Shown here: in pieces, positions 46,169 through 57,250 of the stretch | Layout: each line of letters starts with the position of its first letter | Numbering within the stretch: position 1 is the first letter of the stretch | DNA from: Hevea brasiliensis | Lineage: Eukaryota; Streptophyta; Magnoliopsida; Malpighiales; Euphorbiaceae | Assembly (NCBI RefSeq): GCF_030052815.1 | Contig: NC_079499.1 | Span: 82,375,183 to 82,439,182 of the forward strand | DNA length: 64,000 nucleotides | Direction: 5' to 3' | The notes under the pieces: generated by a model | What the model was told of the DNA's origin: nothing | Seen by the model: the letters and a program-made list of their open reading frames with translations, nothing else | Database searches by the model: none | Program-made: the position numbers and the translations under genes

Positions 46169-47164
46169 CCATAACTCACTGTAGATATGGTCAATTGACC
46201 TAAAATTTTTACAGCAACAAGATAAGATATAGACAAACAACGTTCATGAAGGACACCAATCTAAATTATGCCATTAACCTAATCAAATCATTGAGCAAAG
46301 TGGAGCTTACTGTACTGAGATTTCCAGAATTTTCATTTGAGCAGTAATGTTTGGATGGCTATAACTCTCTCTAGAAAACTCGGATTTAGGCGATTCTTGA
46401 ACCGATGAAAACCTAAGGCATAGTAGAACATTTCATATGAAGAAAGTTAGGCCAAATTATGAACTTAACTTAATCAAATTACTGACCAAAGTTGGACCAA
46501 AATCTGCCAAAACCCAAAAGTGCAGCATGAACAGTGCACGTGAACAGTAAACTTATTTTGGCCATAACTTGAGCTACAAAACTCCAAATGGAGTGATTCA
46601 AAAAAGGAAATTCAACTAGACAGAATAAGGAACAACTTTCATGTTTACCATTTCCTCAAATTCCCACTGTAAAAATAACAAATGGAATAGTAAAGATGAA
46701 GCACCAAATCTGAAAATTTTGTTCAATTAGCATTAAGCTTAGAAATGGTATTGGCAACCAATACCAACAAGTTTTAAATACAAAATGTGGTATGTTTGGG
46801 GTGTTAAAACCAATACACCTATTTTCTATCCAAAAGTAAACATTTTTGTTGACCAATGAGGTGAATAGTGACACCAAAACTAAAAATTGGCAATTTTGCC
46901 AAAATGACCTAAGCTTTGAGAAAGTGATTAAAACCAACAAGTTTTGAATGCAAAATGTGGTATGTTGGGAGTTTCAAAACCAATGTACCTATTGTTTATG
47001 CAAAAGTCAACATTTTAGTTGACTAATGAAATGAATAGTGATATGAAAACTTGAAATTCAAAAATTGTGAAACTTAAAAGTGCAAAATGCCCTAGTAGGC
47101 CTAATGTGATTGGTTTGGATAGATTGGCATGCCAATAGGGTATTGTTTTAGCAGTACTGTGAAA

Positions 47165-47253
47165 GGCTTTATGCCTGTATTCATGGCTTTATGCCCGTAT
47201 TCATGGCTTTTATGCCCGTATTCATGGCTTTTATGCTGATTATGTGATATCAT
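47165..47253 (+). repeat. Tandem repeat, 20-21 bp, about 4 copies, in LTR-X
   Basis: Units begin at 47165, 47185, 47205 and 47226 with GGCTTTATGCC or GGCTTTTATGCC and end TATTCAT. A fifth, decayed start (GGCTTTTTAGCC) is near 47254. The core GGC-TTTAT-GCC is self-complementary. Confidence 0.9.
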
Positions 47254-47637
47254 GGCTTTTTAGCCATCTTGCGCATACGTGGTAGGCGTTACTGCGTCCC
47301 ATGGTATGACGGCCGAGGCGCGGTGTCCAGTGCCAACGACCCGTTATCCAGTCCAGTCGTCCAGTATAGGTTACTTGGGCATGGAAAAGTATAACCGTGA
47401 TTGAACTGATTATTAAAGAAAAAACGAAAATTAAGTATCAGGAATGATTACAAAAGTACAAAGAAGTTCAAGATCATGAAGAAAATAATTAACGAAATGC
47501 ATGAAGAAGTTAATATCATAAAACATGATTAGCCCTCGACTAAACAATAAGTTAGTAATTATTCATTTCTTATGAACACAATAGCAAGGAAATTATTATT
47601 TTTATTTGCATATTATATTTTCTTGTATTATTGGCAC

Positions 47638-47676
47638 CACTAAGCTTTATGCTTAGCGCGTCGCTTTTGCAACGCG
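47638..47676 (+). other. Paired stem-loops in LTR-X
   Basis: Stem 1: CACTAAGC and GCTTAGCG around TTTAT. Stem 2: CGCGTCGC and GCAACGCG around TTTT with one mismatch (its first two bases overlap stem 1). It lies about 740 bases before the LTR end, the same distance as in Gy-2. Confidence 0.75.
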
Positions 47677-48148
47677 TAGGTACTGAAGATTTGGACAGAG
47701 GGCCCAGTAGACCACAGATTCGGTAAGGCAGTTCACAGTTCTGCATAGTGTCCGTGTCACCTCACCATCCACAGTGCATTAGTAGGACACTAGGTCCCAT
47801 TTTGTATTTTGAGGTTTTTGTAAATTTTGTAATTAAACTCTTATTTTATCATGTGTATTTGAAACAAATGTAATATAATTTTGTATTAATGTAAGTACTT
47901 GTAATTTGTGATTATAAATCACATGTGAGAATTTGTTTATGATTTGAGTCTAATGATGATGTGAAATGAATGAATGACAAATAGAGGAATTGTAAAGAAA
48001 ATTGTGTTTGTGTAAGAAAAAGTGAATACATAACTGTGACTTGTACATGAATGATTGAGAAATGAATGGTGAAAAATGTTGAGATTTTGATATTGAAGTT
48101 TGAGAGTGATGAGATGATTGAATATGATCATAGGAAGTGTTTTTCACA

Positions 48149-48218
48149 GGTTCCGAAGAACTGTTTTCTCTATTTTTAGCCGGTATTCTGCCGGATTTTC
48201 TTTAAAATTTTCGGAACC
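48149..48218 (+). other. 9-bp stem near the 3' end of LTR-X
   Basis: GGTTCCGAA (48149-48157) and TTCGGAACC (48210-48218) pair perfectly around 52 bases. The left arm lies next to the GAACTGTTTTCTC phrase shared with Gy-2 and Gy-3. Confidence 0.7.
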
Positions 48219-48384
48219 TCAAATAAATAATAATTTCGATAAATGGCTTAAAATGAATTATATTTCACGAGTTATATTCAAAACTATGATAAAAATGAAT
48301 TAAGATAAAATAGAGTGCTCCGGCACACGGAGTGGCATTGCTTGCTCGGCTACACTGTAGTCGGGTAAGGGGTGTCACACCAGT

Positions 48385-48528
48385 AGTGCCTTGACAGAGC
48401 TCTGACCAGATCTGCCACTGTACAGCGTCACCTCAGTCTTTTATATTTTGTTGGTAGGGCCCATGTATGTCTAGACTTTGTTCTTTAGTTCATTGTACAC
48501 AAACACTTGATGTATTTTATTTTGAGAT
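48385..48528 (+). repeat. Gy-4 3' LTR, piece 2 (144 bp)
   Basis: This segment lies between LTR-X and Gy-3. It continues the Gy-4 LTR after the CCAGT duplication and ends in GAGAT (48524-48528), the target duplication of Gy-3. Confidence 0.85.
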
Positions 48529-51500
48529 TGTAACATCCCTAATTGTATAGCCTGGTATATTTCACTATTCCGGTGACCGGAGTCAGTCCGGACAATTACG
48601 GGGATTAGAACCATACTTAAGACAACTAGAAAAGCCATAAATGCAAATAATTAGTAATTGCCAATTAGTTAAGTATAAATAAGAAAAACAGAACATAAGA
48701 AGTTAAACGAGCCGAGAGTCACAGCGATGGGTGACCTTTTCGGGAACAACTGCGAAGTCGATTTAAACTCAAAATTTGAACTGTAAAATGTGATGCTGCG
48801 GTCCTTAGGACTATTACGAACATAGTGGAAAAGAGAAAATCACGAAAAAGAATTGTTAAGCCAGTCAAATAATTAGGTCAGGAAGCTAGAAGAAATATTG
48901 AATTATTTGCAAACCGGGTTGAACTGGCGAGGGGCAATTTGGTCAATTGACCCCGAGAGCTGACTCCTGACCTAACTGTCAAATAAAATCGGAGAAAAGA
49001 AAATTTTGGAGTCGGGAATTATATTAAAGAACTAATAGAAAAAAATAAATAGAAAAAAAAAAAGAAAATGAAAAAGTGAAAGGAGATGACATCATGCATG
49101 ACATCATATATGATGCCATAAATATAATAATTAATATATTTAATTAATTAGATATTTTGGTCTTTCATAAGTTAAAAAAAAAAAAAAAAGAGAGAAAAGA
49201 AAGAAAAGAAAAAAGAGATTATCTTCTTCATTGCCGTCCAACTCTCTCTTTCATCTCTCCCTCACTTCATCCTCCATGAAAGCTCATCTTTGAGCTTGAA
49301 AAACCAAAAATCTCACCATAGAAAATTATTCTACCATGGTTAAAGCTTGTTTTGGCAACTAGAAGAGGTGATTGAAGAATAAAGAAAGAAGAAAGGAAGA
49401 GGTTTGAAAGGGAAAGAAAATTTTGCACTAAGGTTAGTAAACTAAATTTGATTTTCTAGTTGAATTAGTTGTGTTTATAGCTTAATTAACTTAGAAATAT
49501 GCTTAAAATGAAATAAAAACATTGTGGAGGACCAAACTGAAATTTCAGCCAGCATGGTGGGGAGTGTGATTTGCATGGTTTGATTGATTTGGATGGGTAT
49601 ATGAACCTCAATTAGTTAAATGATTATGGTTAAAGGCATTGAATTGGTTAAATACAACAATTAGTGTGAACTAAGGTTTGGACATTTAGGGTTTAGAGAC
49701 AAAAATGTGAGAAATTGGTAAATGATGTCTTTGACCTAGTTTGAAGTGAAAAATGGTCATTTGTGACCAAATGAAATGTGTTAGAAGTGGTTGAACCAAA
49801 AGCAAATTTGGATTCAATGTGGTCATGTTGCTGGCAGCAGGACCAAGGTCCCTTTGAGTCACCAAAACTCAAAATTTACAAGTCCAATTGGTATGAGACC
49901 AATTGGGAATTAAAATAGACACTAAATGACACAATTTTCATTTAGGAAGCATTCTCAGAGAGTGACCAAAACCTAGTGAACAAATTGATCGAATCCGGAA
50001 ATCTCAGTCTGCCTGTACAAAATGACTAAATGAACAGTGTTTGTTCATTTGGCCATAACTTAAGCTAGGCAGGTCTAAATGACCTGAAATTTTACCAGTG
50101 GACAGTTGAGGTATAGACCTAAAACTTTCATGAAGAACACAAACCTAAATTATGCCATTAACCAAGTCATTTGGCCACCCAAAGTTGGTGACCTAAAACT
50201 GCCAGAACCAAAATTTTCCCAAAAATTCTGGGTTAAGTCCAATCTGGCAACCATGGTTCAAATGGCTATAACTTGAGCTACAAAACTCCAATTAGAGTGA
50301 TTCAAAAATGAGAATAAACTTAAGACAATAGGAAACATTTTCTATGAAGGAAGTTTTACCAAACTCTAACAGTAAAATGACCAATGGAACAGTGCAACTT
50401 AAGACACCAAAATAGAAAAGTTGCAAATTTGCCTAAAAGACTTAGAATTTGAGTAAATAGTCAAAACCAACAAATTTAGTGAAAAAAATGTGGTATGTGG
50501 GTGAAGTTGGAATTCCCATACCTATTAAGCCTTAGAAAGTCAACAAATTGACTTGAATAATGTAGTGAAATGTAACCCCGAAACACATATTTTAAAGAAA
50601 ATCAAGTTTAGCAGATATAAGCTAGATAAAAGTGAATTTAAATTTATTTTTGGATTTATGCTAAGTTATGGTACTGAAACACTATGAAACTGTGTGTTTC
50701 AGCTGAAAAAGGCTTGGAAAGTCTGAGAGACTGAGTCAAGGCCTAGAGGCGACTCAAGTCAGGTCTGTGCACAATAAGTCTTGTTTAAATATTTTATTCT
50801 TGAAAAGTTGACTTCTGTGTTAATTATGTATTGTGTTGCCATTTTGTGATCGCAAATATAACTTTGGGAATTGATCAGATTTCTTACAAATTATTTGATT
50901 AAATTGTTTTGAATTGATTTTGTGTTCACACTTAGCATGACAGTGCCTTATTATTCCTCCTCCAGTCATGAGGTGAGATTGATTATTTTTCCTCCCTCTC
51001 TGGTTTACCAGTTGAGGTTGTAGATCGGATGAGTACTCATTAGCTAGCTAGCCACCTCCCTCATTGATTTCGATTGGTGGGGTTGTAGATTGCTTTTTCG
51101 TGGTGTACAATGTGGCATTGATCAGAAATTTTGTGTCATGGCTTAAGTTGTGTATGATTTTGGCAACACTGTGTTTATTAAATTATTTGACTAAATTGTG
51201 TTATTATGAGTTTTGATAATTTATGAAATGTGATTGAGAAATATTTAAATTGTGTTTTGTCAATGAATGATTTATGTATTGTATTTTAAATTTTTATTGT
51301 GCACCACTAAATATTTTTATACTTAGCGATAGCTTATTTTGCTGCCGCAAATAAGAGCAAGGAGAAAGCAGCAGAGTGAGCTGCTACTGATATTGAGGAC
51401 TACACTGGTCTTTTTGTACGGTATTGTTTTATACCCTTGTAGTTAATTTTGATGTAAATATTGTAATGTTTTATGTATCAATGTAAAGTTGAGCAGTTGT

Positions 51501-51992
51501 ATAATAAATTGTAATAATATTATTTTTGGATTTTCTTTTTGTAAATTAAGATTTGTATTTGTGAATTTCATACTATATACACTGTGAATGAAGTTATAAA
51601 ATATTTTGAGTTGATAAATTTTTGGTTGAATTATGGAATGAAGTGAATTGTGTTGACTTGAGATTATTTGAAGGTTGGGAGTTGTGGAAAATTCATTGGA
51701 AGTGTTTTTTTCAGGTATTTGAAGAACTGTTTTCTCGAAATATAGACGGAACTCTGCCAAAATTTTTATAAAATTTGCAGAAAAATAAAAATAGACAAAA
51801 ATTTTTACTAGTTTTAAGCTTTGAATAAATGATTTTAATTCCTACCAAAATGCTCACTACTTCCAAAATGTAAGAAAATGGTTTTAAAATCCCTTGTAGT
51901 GTACTTAATGAATTATCGGTAGGTGAAGTTCAGTAGTTCATTAGGTATTCTACGGGATCATGTTATGCCTTACAGAGGGGTAAGGTGTGACA
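48529..51992 (+). repeat. Gy-3 5' LTR (3,464 bp)
   Basis: It starts TGTAACATCCC and ends GGTGTGACA. The palindromic module is at about 50022-50150, paired stem-loops at 51306-51348 and AATAAA at 51503-51508. A CT-rich block lies near 49240-49270. No gene is present. Confidence 0.95.
51306..51348 (+). other. Paired stem-loops in Gy-3 5' LTR
   Basis: Stem 1: ACTAAATAT and ATACTTAGC with one internal mismatch. Stem 2: GCGATAGC and GCTGCCGC around TTATTTT with one mismatch. Compared with the 3' LTR of the same element, stem 1 has A-T where that copy has G-C. Confidence 0.6.
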
Positions 51993-52000
51993 TGTTTTAG

Positions 52001-52012
52001 TGGTATCAAAGC
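52001..52012 (+). other. Primer binding site of Gy-3
   Basis: TGGTATCAAAGC, one base off TGGTATCAGAGC, eight bases after the LTR end. Confidence 0.88.
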
Positions 52013-52181
52013 ATGGTTTTGCAATAAATTTTGACTATGTATGTGAATATTTCTTTGATAAGTACAACTGCTCAAGTGTCTTTAATTGATACATATAACA
52101 TATTTACATCATGAATATGCACTAACGGAGGTTAACCTCCTTGTGTTTGATCTCAGGAAGTAGAAATTTTGGGAAAACAGA

Positions 52182-53514
52182 ATGGAAGAAGGAGATCATT
52201 CTATGGAACAATCTGTTGAGGCTGAGGTTCAAGGGGAAGCCCCAGCACTCCAGAACGTGAGTGGGTCAGCTACTCCAGCTCCTACTCCAGCACCGCAGTT
52301 CCTTGCTCAGTTTGCACAGTAGATAGCTGCATTTTTCCAGCAAATGGCGGGAAATGTGCCACCCCAAGCTCAGATGCAAGCACCTGTAGCACAACCACAA
52401 CCCTCAGCTCGACAATATGAAAAATTGATGAAATTTGGGGCCACCGAGTTTAAAGGCACTGTGGATCCACTGGAGGCAAAACAGTGGTTGGAAAGAATGG
52501 AATGGGTTTTCAGAAAGCTGCAGTGTACTGAAGAATTAAAATTTGAATATTCAGTATCTCTTCTCTAAGGGGATGCATATGAATAGTGGAAGACCATCCC
52601 CCACAGCCTAGTCGAGCCACCTGTGTTGACCTAGTCAGACTTTTTGAGGGAGTTTCGACAGAAGTGGGTCCCCAATGCATATGTGGATATGAAGTTACAA
52701 GAATTCCTGAGTTTGAAACAAGGGGACAGAACCATAGCAGAATATGAGAGAGACTTCTCTCGACTGAGCCACTATGCTGGAAGCTTAGTCTCCACTCCCA
52801 GAGACAGATGTAAGAGGTTTGAGTCTGGGTTAAGGCCGAATCTGAGAATGCAAGTTGTGGGATTCAGACATCAGAATTTCTCTGAGTTGATCTCACAGGC
52901 CACAGGTGGAAAGAATAGAATCGAAAGGGCGGTGAAGAGGGTACACAAGAGAAAGAAGACGAAAAGACTCTCGGACAAGCACACGAGAGTGGTTGCGGGA
53001 AGAGGAAGCAGTTTGGGGATCCAGCTCGTAGATCCGCAGAGGCGATTCTCGGCCAAAGACCACCCGGTGCAGTCGTGCAGACCCAGCAAGCACCCCGAGG
53101 AGCTCTATCAGTACGGCAGTGTGAAACTTATGGTAGAACACACGGTGGGGTTTGTTTTAAGGCCATCGGTGCATGTTTTAACTGTGGAGGGAGCGGACAT
53201 TTCGCTAAGGATTGTACTAGTCCGCGCTGGTCTGGACCTTCTGCTACATCTGAAGGATCAGCCCAAGTCTCTGCACCTAGAGGATCACAGCCAGCTGGTA
53301 GAGGTAGAGGCAGAGGTAGGGGTCCTGGTAACACTCTTGGAAGTCAAAGCACATTAACGGCCCGGTATCGATGGCGCACTGATCAGTGTATACCATGTGC
53401 CAAAGGGAGGAGGCTAAAACATCAGACATAGTAGCTGGTATTTTCTCCATCCTTGACCAAGATGCACATGTGTTATTTGATCCTAGCTCCACACATTCGT
53501 ATGTTAGTGCTACT
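52182..53514 (+). pseudogene. Gy-3 gag and protease start
   Basis: ATG 52182 opens MEEGDHSMEQSVEAEVQGEA. The capsid domain is in 52344-52568 (EKLMKFGATEFKGTVDPLEA; KQWLERMEWVFRKL), ending at TAA 52566-52568. A TAG at 52584-52586 and another near 52633 follow. The frame 52644-53357 continues with EFLSLKQGDRTIAEYERDFS but shifts near 52905. The zinc knuckle at 53174-53215 (CFNCGGSGHFAKDC) is complete, the only intact CCHC motif among the four gypsy copies. The protease begins near 53430 ([11 protein letters not shown]) and is interrupted at 53514 by the copia solo LTR. Confidence 0.9.
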
Positions 53515-55596
53515 TGAAGGAACAGAAGCGTGAAAAACACAAGTTTATACCATTGAATTCAAAAATTTTTACCTAGGGTCACATGCATCATGCAAGATTT
53601 ATTTTTAACTATTTGATTTCAATGATAAACAACATATTAAAACTCTTTTAATATGTTTTTGGATCTGTATTTGCCATTTAAGATTTTAAAATTTATCAGA
53701 TTAATTTTAGAACCCAAGATTAAATCAAGAATGATTACACTAACCTCTTGATGTGCTGCAGCGTATTTGCGCCTTTGATATTCATCTTCAGGACACCAAA
53801 TGTTGTCCCTCTAGCTTGTCCACACCAAGAACACCTATGGCAGCCCTTGAACAGCTTCTAAAGCTTTTTCTATTAATTAGAAATTCAAGTTCTGCCTTTT
53901 AAGAGATTAGAGATGTAAACAGGACACTAGAAACAATTTCTAGTATTTTTAATTCAAGAGATTGATGGCTAATCTCTTTGAATTGATGAGAGATGAAGAG
54001 GAAGAGAGGGAGAGCTTCAAAATGGCGTGACAAAGGAGTGTGGCTGCTGGTTGGTTTTATTTTTCTCATAACAACACTTATATAGCTAGGTTAACACATT
54101 AAACCCTTGCCACATGTCACCCTTTGATTAGCTCTAGGTTTAAGTGACCCAATCACATTGTGCCAAGTGTCAAACCTATATTTAATCTTAATTTTAATCA
54201 TCTTATATGATTAAAAGACATTTGGCAAGCTTATGTGTAATGCCATGTGTCACCATCTCATGGTGCCACGTGTCACACTGTGAAATGACCAAAATGCCCC
54301 TGTGCCTTAATTTTGAGTTCTTAACCTAAAATAATTATTTCTCTTCTTCTAATTAATTTATATCAAATATAAATTAATTAATTAATCTCTATTAATTAAT
54401 TTCTCATTAATTAAATTCATATTTAAATACTTTAAATATAAATTTAACTTATACTATACATCTAATAATCTAGATTTGGTTTCAAGTCATGCTAGGGACT
54501 TTGCAATCTAATTGCAAACCAAACCTATTTAATTAATTAATTAAATCATATTTAATTAGGTGATAACTTGTGTATGTGTGTGACTTACTAGGCTCATCAC
54601 TAATTGGCAATGAGATATGATATCAACTCTTAATAACATCAGAACTCTTTCTTACCATAAATGATTTCTCTAAATCATTTTATGCACCTCATAGACCATG
54701 GTTAACACCTAGTATAGCATGCCATGGCCACCCAATTAGTAATAAGATTTACCTCAAATGAACCTATAATAATATGTTACCATGCACTGGAATCTCTCTG
54801 TTACAAAATCCCAACTCAAGCTGGAGTCATGGTTTATGTCAAACTCCATTTGCTATGAATATTATGTTCTCTTTTAATTTCAGTTCTTGATTAAAAAGAT
54901 TTTCTCATCAGAAACTCTTTTCTGATTAAATCTATCTGTCTGCCAGAACTTGAAACATCAAGAACAATTAAATGAACATAGAATTTTATCTCTATTTACT
55001 TAGAGGAACAGATTCCATCTTGATCAACACCTACCTCCATATATAACTAGTAGGAGCCAACACATGCCCATATACCCATACACAGTACAAGTATGAAAGC
55101 AGTATCAAACTCAAACTACCTATATACAAGATAACTGTGCTATCTCAGGACTAAAGATTATATGCACTGATATGATTTATGACAAAACATTGACAAGAGT
55201 AAACTCCATGTGCTTGTCATAAGTGTCACTGGTTCGGCCTACTTATCATTTATAAGTGCCTATCATGTTTGTCATATGGCATGAGACTCACCATTCCATC
55301 TTATTTATATCTCATAGAAATAACTTGGGAACAAACATGAATACAATCTTTCTGGATAAGTCATGTCCTTATTATGAAGTATCCTCGATTGTGAACCTAT
55401 TTATGATACTTTGTACTAGAAATACTGTCACTTATATTCTTAACAACTTAAGAATAGAATTTCTAACAAAATATCAATGGACCTTTTCTATTACACATAA
55501 ATATATTACGTAAACGGAAAAGTGGAAATGCCTTTATTAATAAAAATATGTACAAGATAAATACTAAATGATATGCTCGAGGGCATACTACTAACA
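53515..55596 (-). repeat. Copia solo LTR (2,082 bp), TSD CTACT
   Basis: On the - strand it runs TGTTAGTAGTATGCCC to GTTCCTTCA, the same LTR as at 2284-4378. CTACT occurs on both sides (53510-53514 and 55597-55601). Removing LTR and one CTACT rejoins the Gy-3 protease codons, as comparison with 19920-19990 shows. A candidate TATA box is at 54077-54084. The 85-codon antisense frame is at 55256-55513 (+). Confidence 0.96.
54077..54084 (-). promoter_or_regulatory. Candidate TATA box of the copia solo LTR
   Basis: CTTATATA on the + strand, complement of TATATAAG, at the same place as in the other copia LTRs. Confidence 0.5.
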
Positions 55597-57250
55597 CTAC
55601 TGTGATGTGTTCTATTGCTAATCAGTGTGTACCAATGGACTATGATGTGCTAGTAACTAGTCCATTAGGTCAGGAGGTTAGGGTAAATAAATTATATAGG
55701 GATTGTCCTTTGGTGATCCAAGGACACACTTTTCTGTCTGATTTGATTGAAATGCCCTTCAGAGATTATGACATTATCTTGGGCATGGATTGGTTAGCCA
55801 GGCATCATGCGATGATTGATTGTAGACTGAAGACAGTCACTTTTGGTCTCCCTCGGTATGGTGATGTAATAATACATGGGGAGAGGTAGTTATTGCCTTC
55901 AAATATCATTTCAGCTGCACTGGCCAGAAAAATAATTAGGAAGGGGTGTGAGGCGTACTTGGCACATGTGATAGACACCCAAGTGGGGAGTCCAGCACTG
56001 AGGGACATCCCTACTGTATGTGACTTTTCGGATGTGTTTCCTGATGAATTGCTAGGATTACCTCCAAAAAGAGAAGTGTAGTTTGAGATTGATGTTATGC
56101 CTAGTGTGGACCCAATCTCCATAACACCATATAGAATGGCACCTGCAAAATTGAAAGAATTGAAAGTGCAGTTGCAAGAGCTGCTTGACAAGGGCTTCAT
56201 CTGCCCTAGTGTGTCACCTTGGGAATGCCAGTGTTGTTTGTAAAGAAGAAAGATGGCACTCTCCGGTTATGCATTGACTATCGACAGTTGAATAAGGTGA
56301 CAATAAAGAATAGATATCCATTGCCCCGCATTGATGACTTGTTTGATCAGTTAAAGGGTGCAGCTGTGTTCTCCAAAATTGACCTGAGATCAGGTCATTA
56401 TCATCTGAAAGTACAAGAGCAGAGTAACTGCCTTTAGAACCCACTATGGCCACTATGAGTTCTTGGTCATGCCATTCGGGTTAACTAATGCTCCGGCTGT
56501 TTTTATGGATCTGATGAACACTATCTTCAGACCATACCTCGACTAGTTTGTTGTGGTATTTATAGATGATATATTGGTCTATTCGAGGATTGCAGAAGAG
56601 CATGATACACATCTACGGATTATACTACAGACTTTGAGGGAGAAACAGTTATATGCCAAATTATCGAAATGTGAATTTTGGCTGAAGGAAATATCTTTCT
56701 TAGGGCATGTAGTATCAGAAGAGGGCATCAAGGTAGATCCAAGTAAGATAGAAGCTGTCCTTAATTGGAGGCCACCCAGAAATATCACGGAGATTCGCAG
56801 TTTTCTAGGTTTAGTGGGATACTACTATCATTTTGTGATAGGATTCTCCATGTTGGCATCTCCATTAACCAAGCTGCTTAGGAAAGATGTGAAATTTCAG
56901 TGGACGGATAAATGCTAACAGAGTTTTGATGAATTGAAGAAATGTTTGACTGAAGCTCCAGTCCTGACTTTACCTACCCCGGGTAAAGAATACACAGTTT
57001 ACAGTGATGCTTCTCACAATGGGTTAGGCTGTGTATTGATGCAAGATCGAAATGTCATTGCCTATGCATCACACCAGCTGAAACCGCATGAGAGGAATTA
57101 TCTGACATATGACTTGGAGCTTGTAGCTATAGTGTTTGCTCTTAAGATCTGGAGACATTATTTGTATGGGAGAAGTGCTACATCTACACAGATCATAAGA
57201 GTTTAAAGTATTTAGGCACCCAGAAAGAGTTGAATTTGAGATAGAAGAGA
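55597..57250 (+). pseudogene. Gy-3 protease end, reverse transcriptase and RNase H
   Basis: The frame 55602-55889 is the protease remainder ([14 protein letters not shown]), then TAG, then 55893-56081, TAG. A base loss near 56222 (before [12 protein letters not shown]) shifts the frame. The frame 56219-56437 has [20 protein letters not shown] and ends after a small deletion near 56425. The RT catalytic box [10 protein letters not shown] is intact in 56553-56918, after a TAG near 56545. RNase H is at 56934-57206 ([18 protein letters not shown]), broken by a one-base loss near 57172 and by a TAG near 57241. Confidence 0.92.

Larger units (their letters stand above)
44666..48379 (+). repeat. LTR-X: solo LTR of a related gypsy family (3,714 bp), TSD CCAGT
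   Basis: It starts TGTAACATCCTCC, ends GGGTGTCACA and is flanked by CCAGT at 44661-44665 and 48380-48384. No internal region is present, so it is a solo LTR, presumably left by recombination between two LTRs. It resembles the Gy-4 LTR but is not the same family. It contains the perfect 13-bp inverted repeat (46142-46168), about four modules beginning with a version of GGCCATAACT spaced near 200 bp (45969, 46169, 46362, 46560), the 20-bp tandem repeats, the paired stem-loops and a 9-bp stem near the 3' end. Confidence 0.93.

Noticed and set aside
44666..48379. LTR-X as the 3' LTR of Gy-4
   Set aside because: It is flanked by its own CCAGT duplication, is not preceded by a purine tract, and the Gy-4 LTR already starts at 41717 after its purine tract.
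51443..51760. 105-codon frame on the - strand in both Gy-3 LTRs (also 61782-62099)
   Set aside because: The two copies are twins from a single insertion, the frame is AT-biased low-complexity sequence, and the Gy-2 equivalents differ in frame and length.
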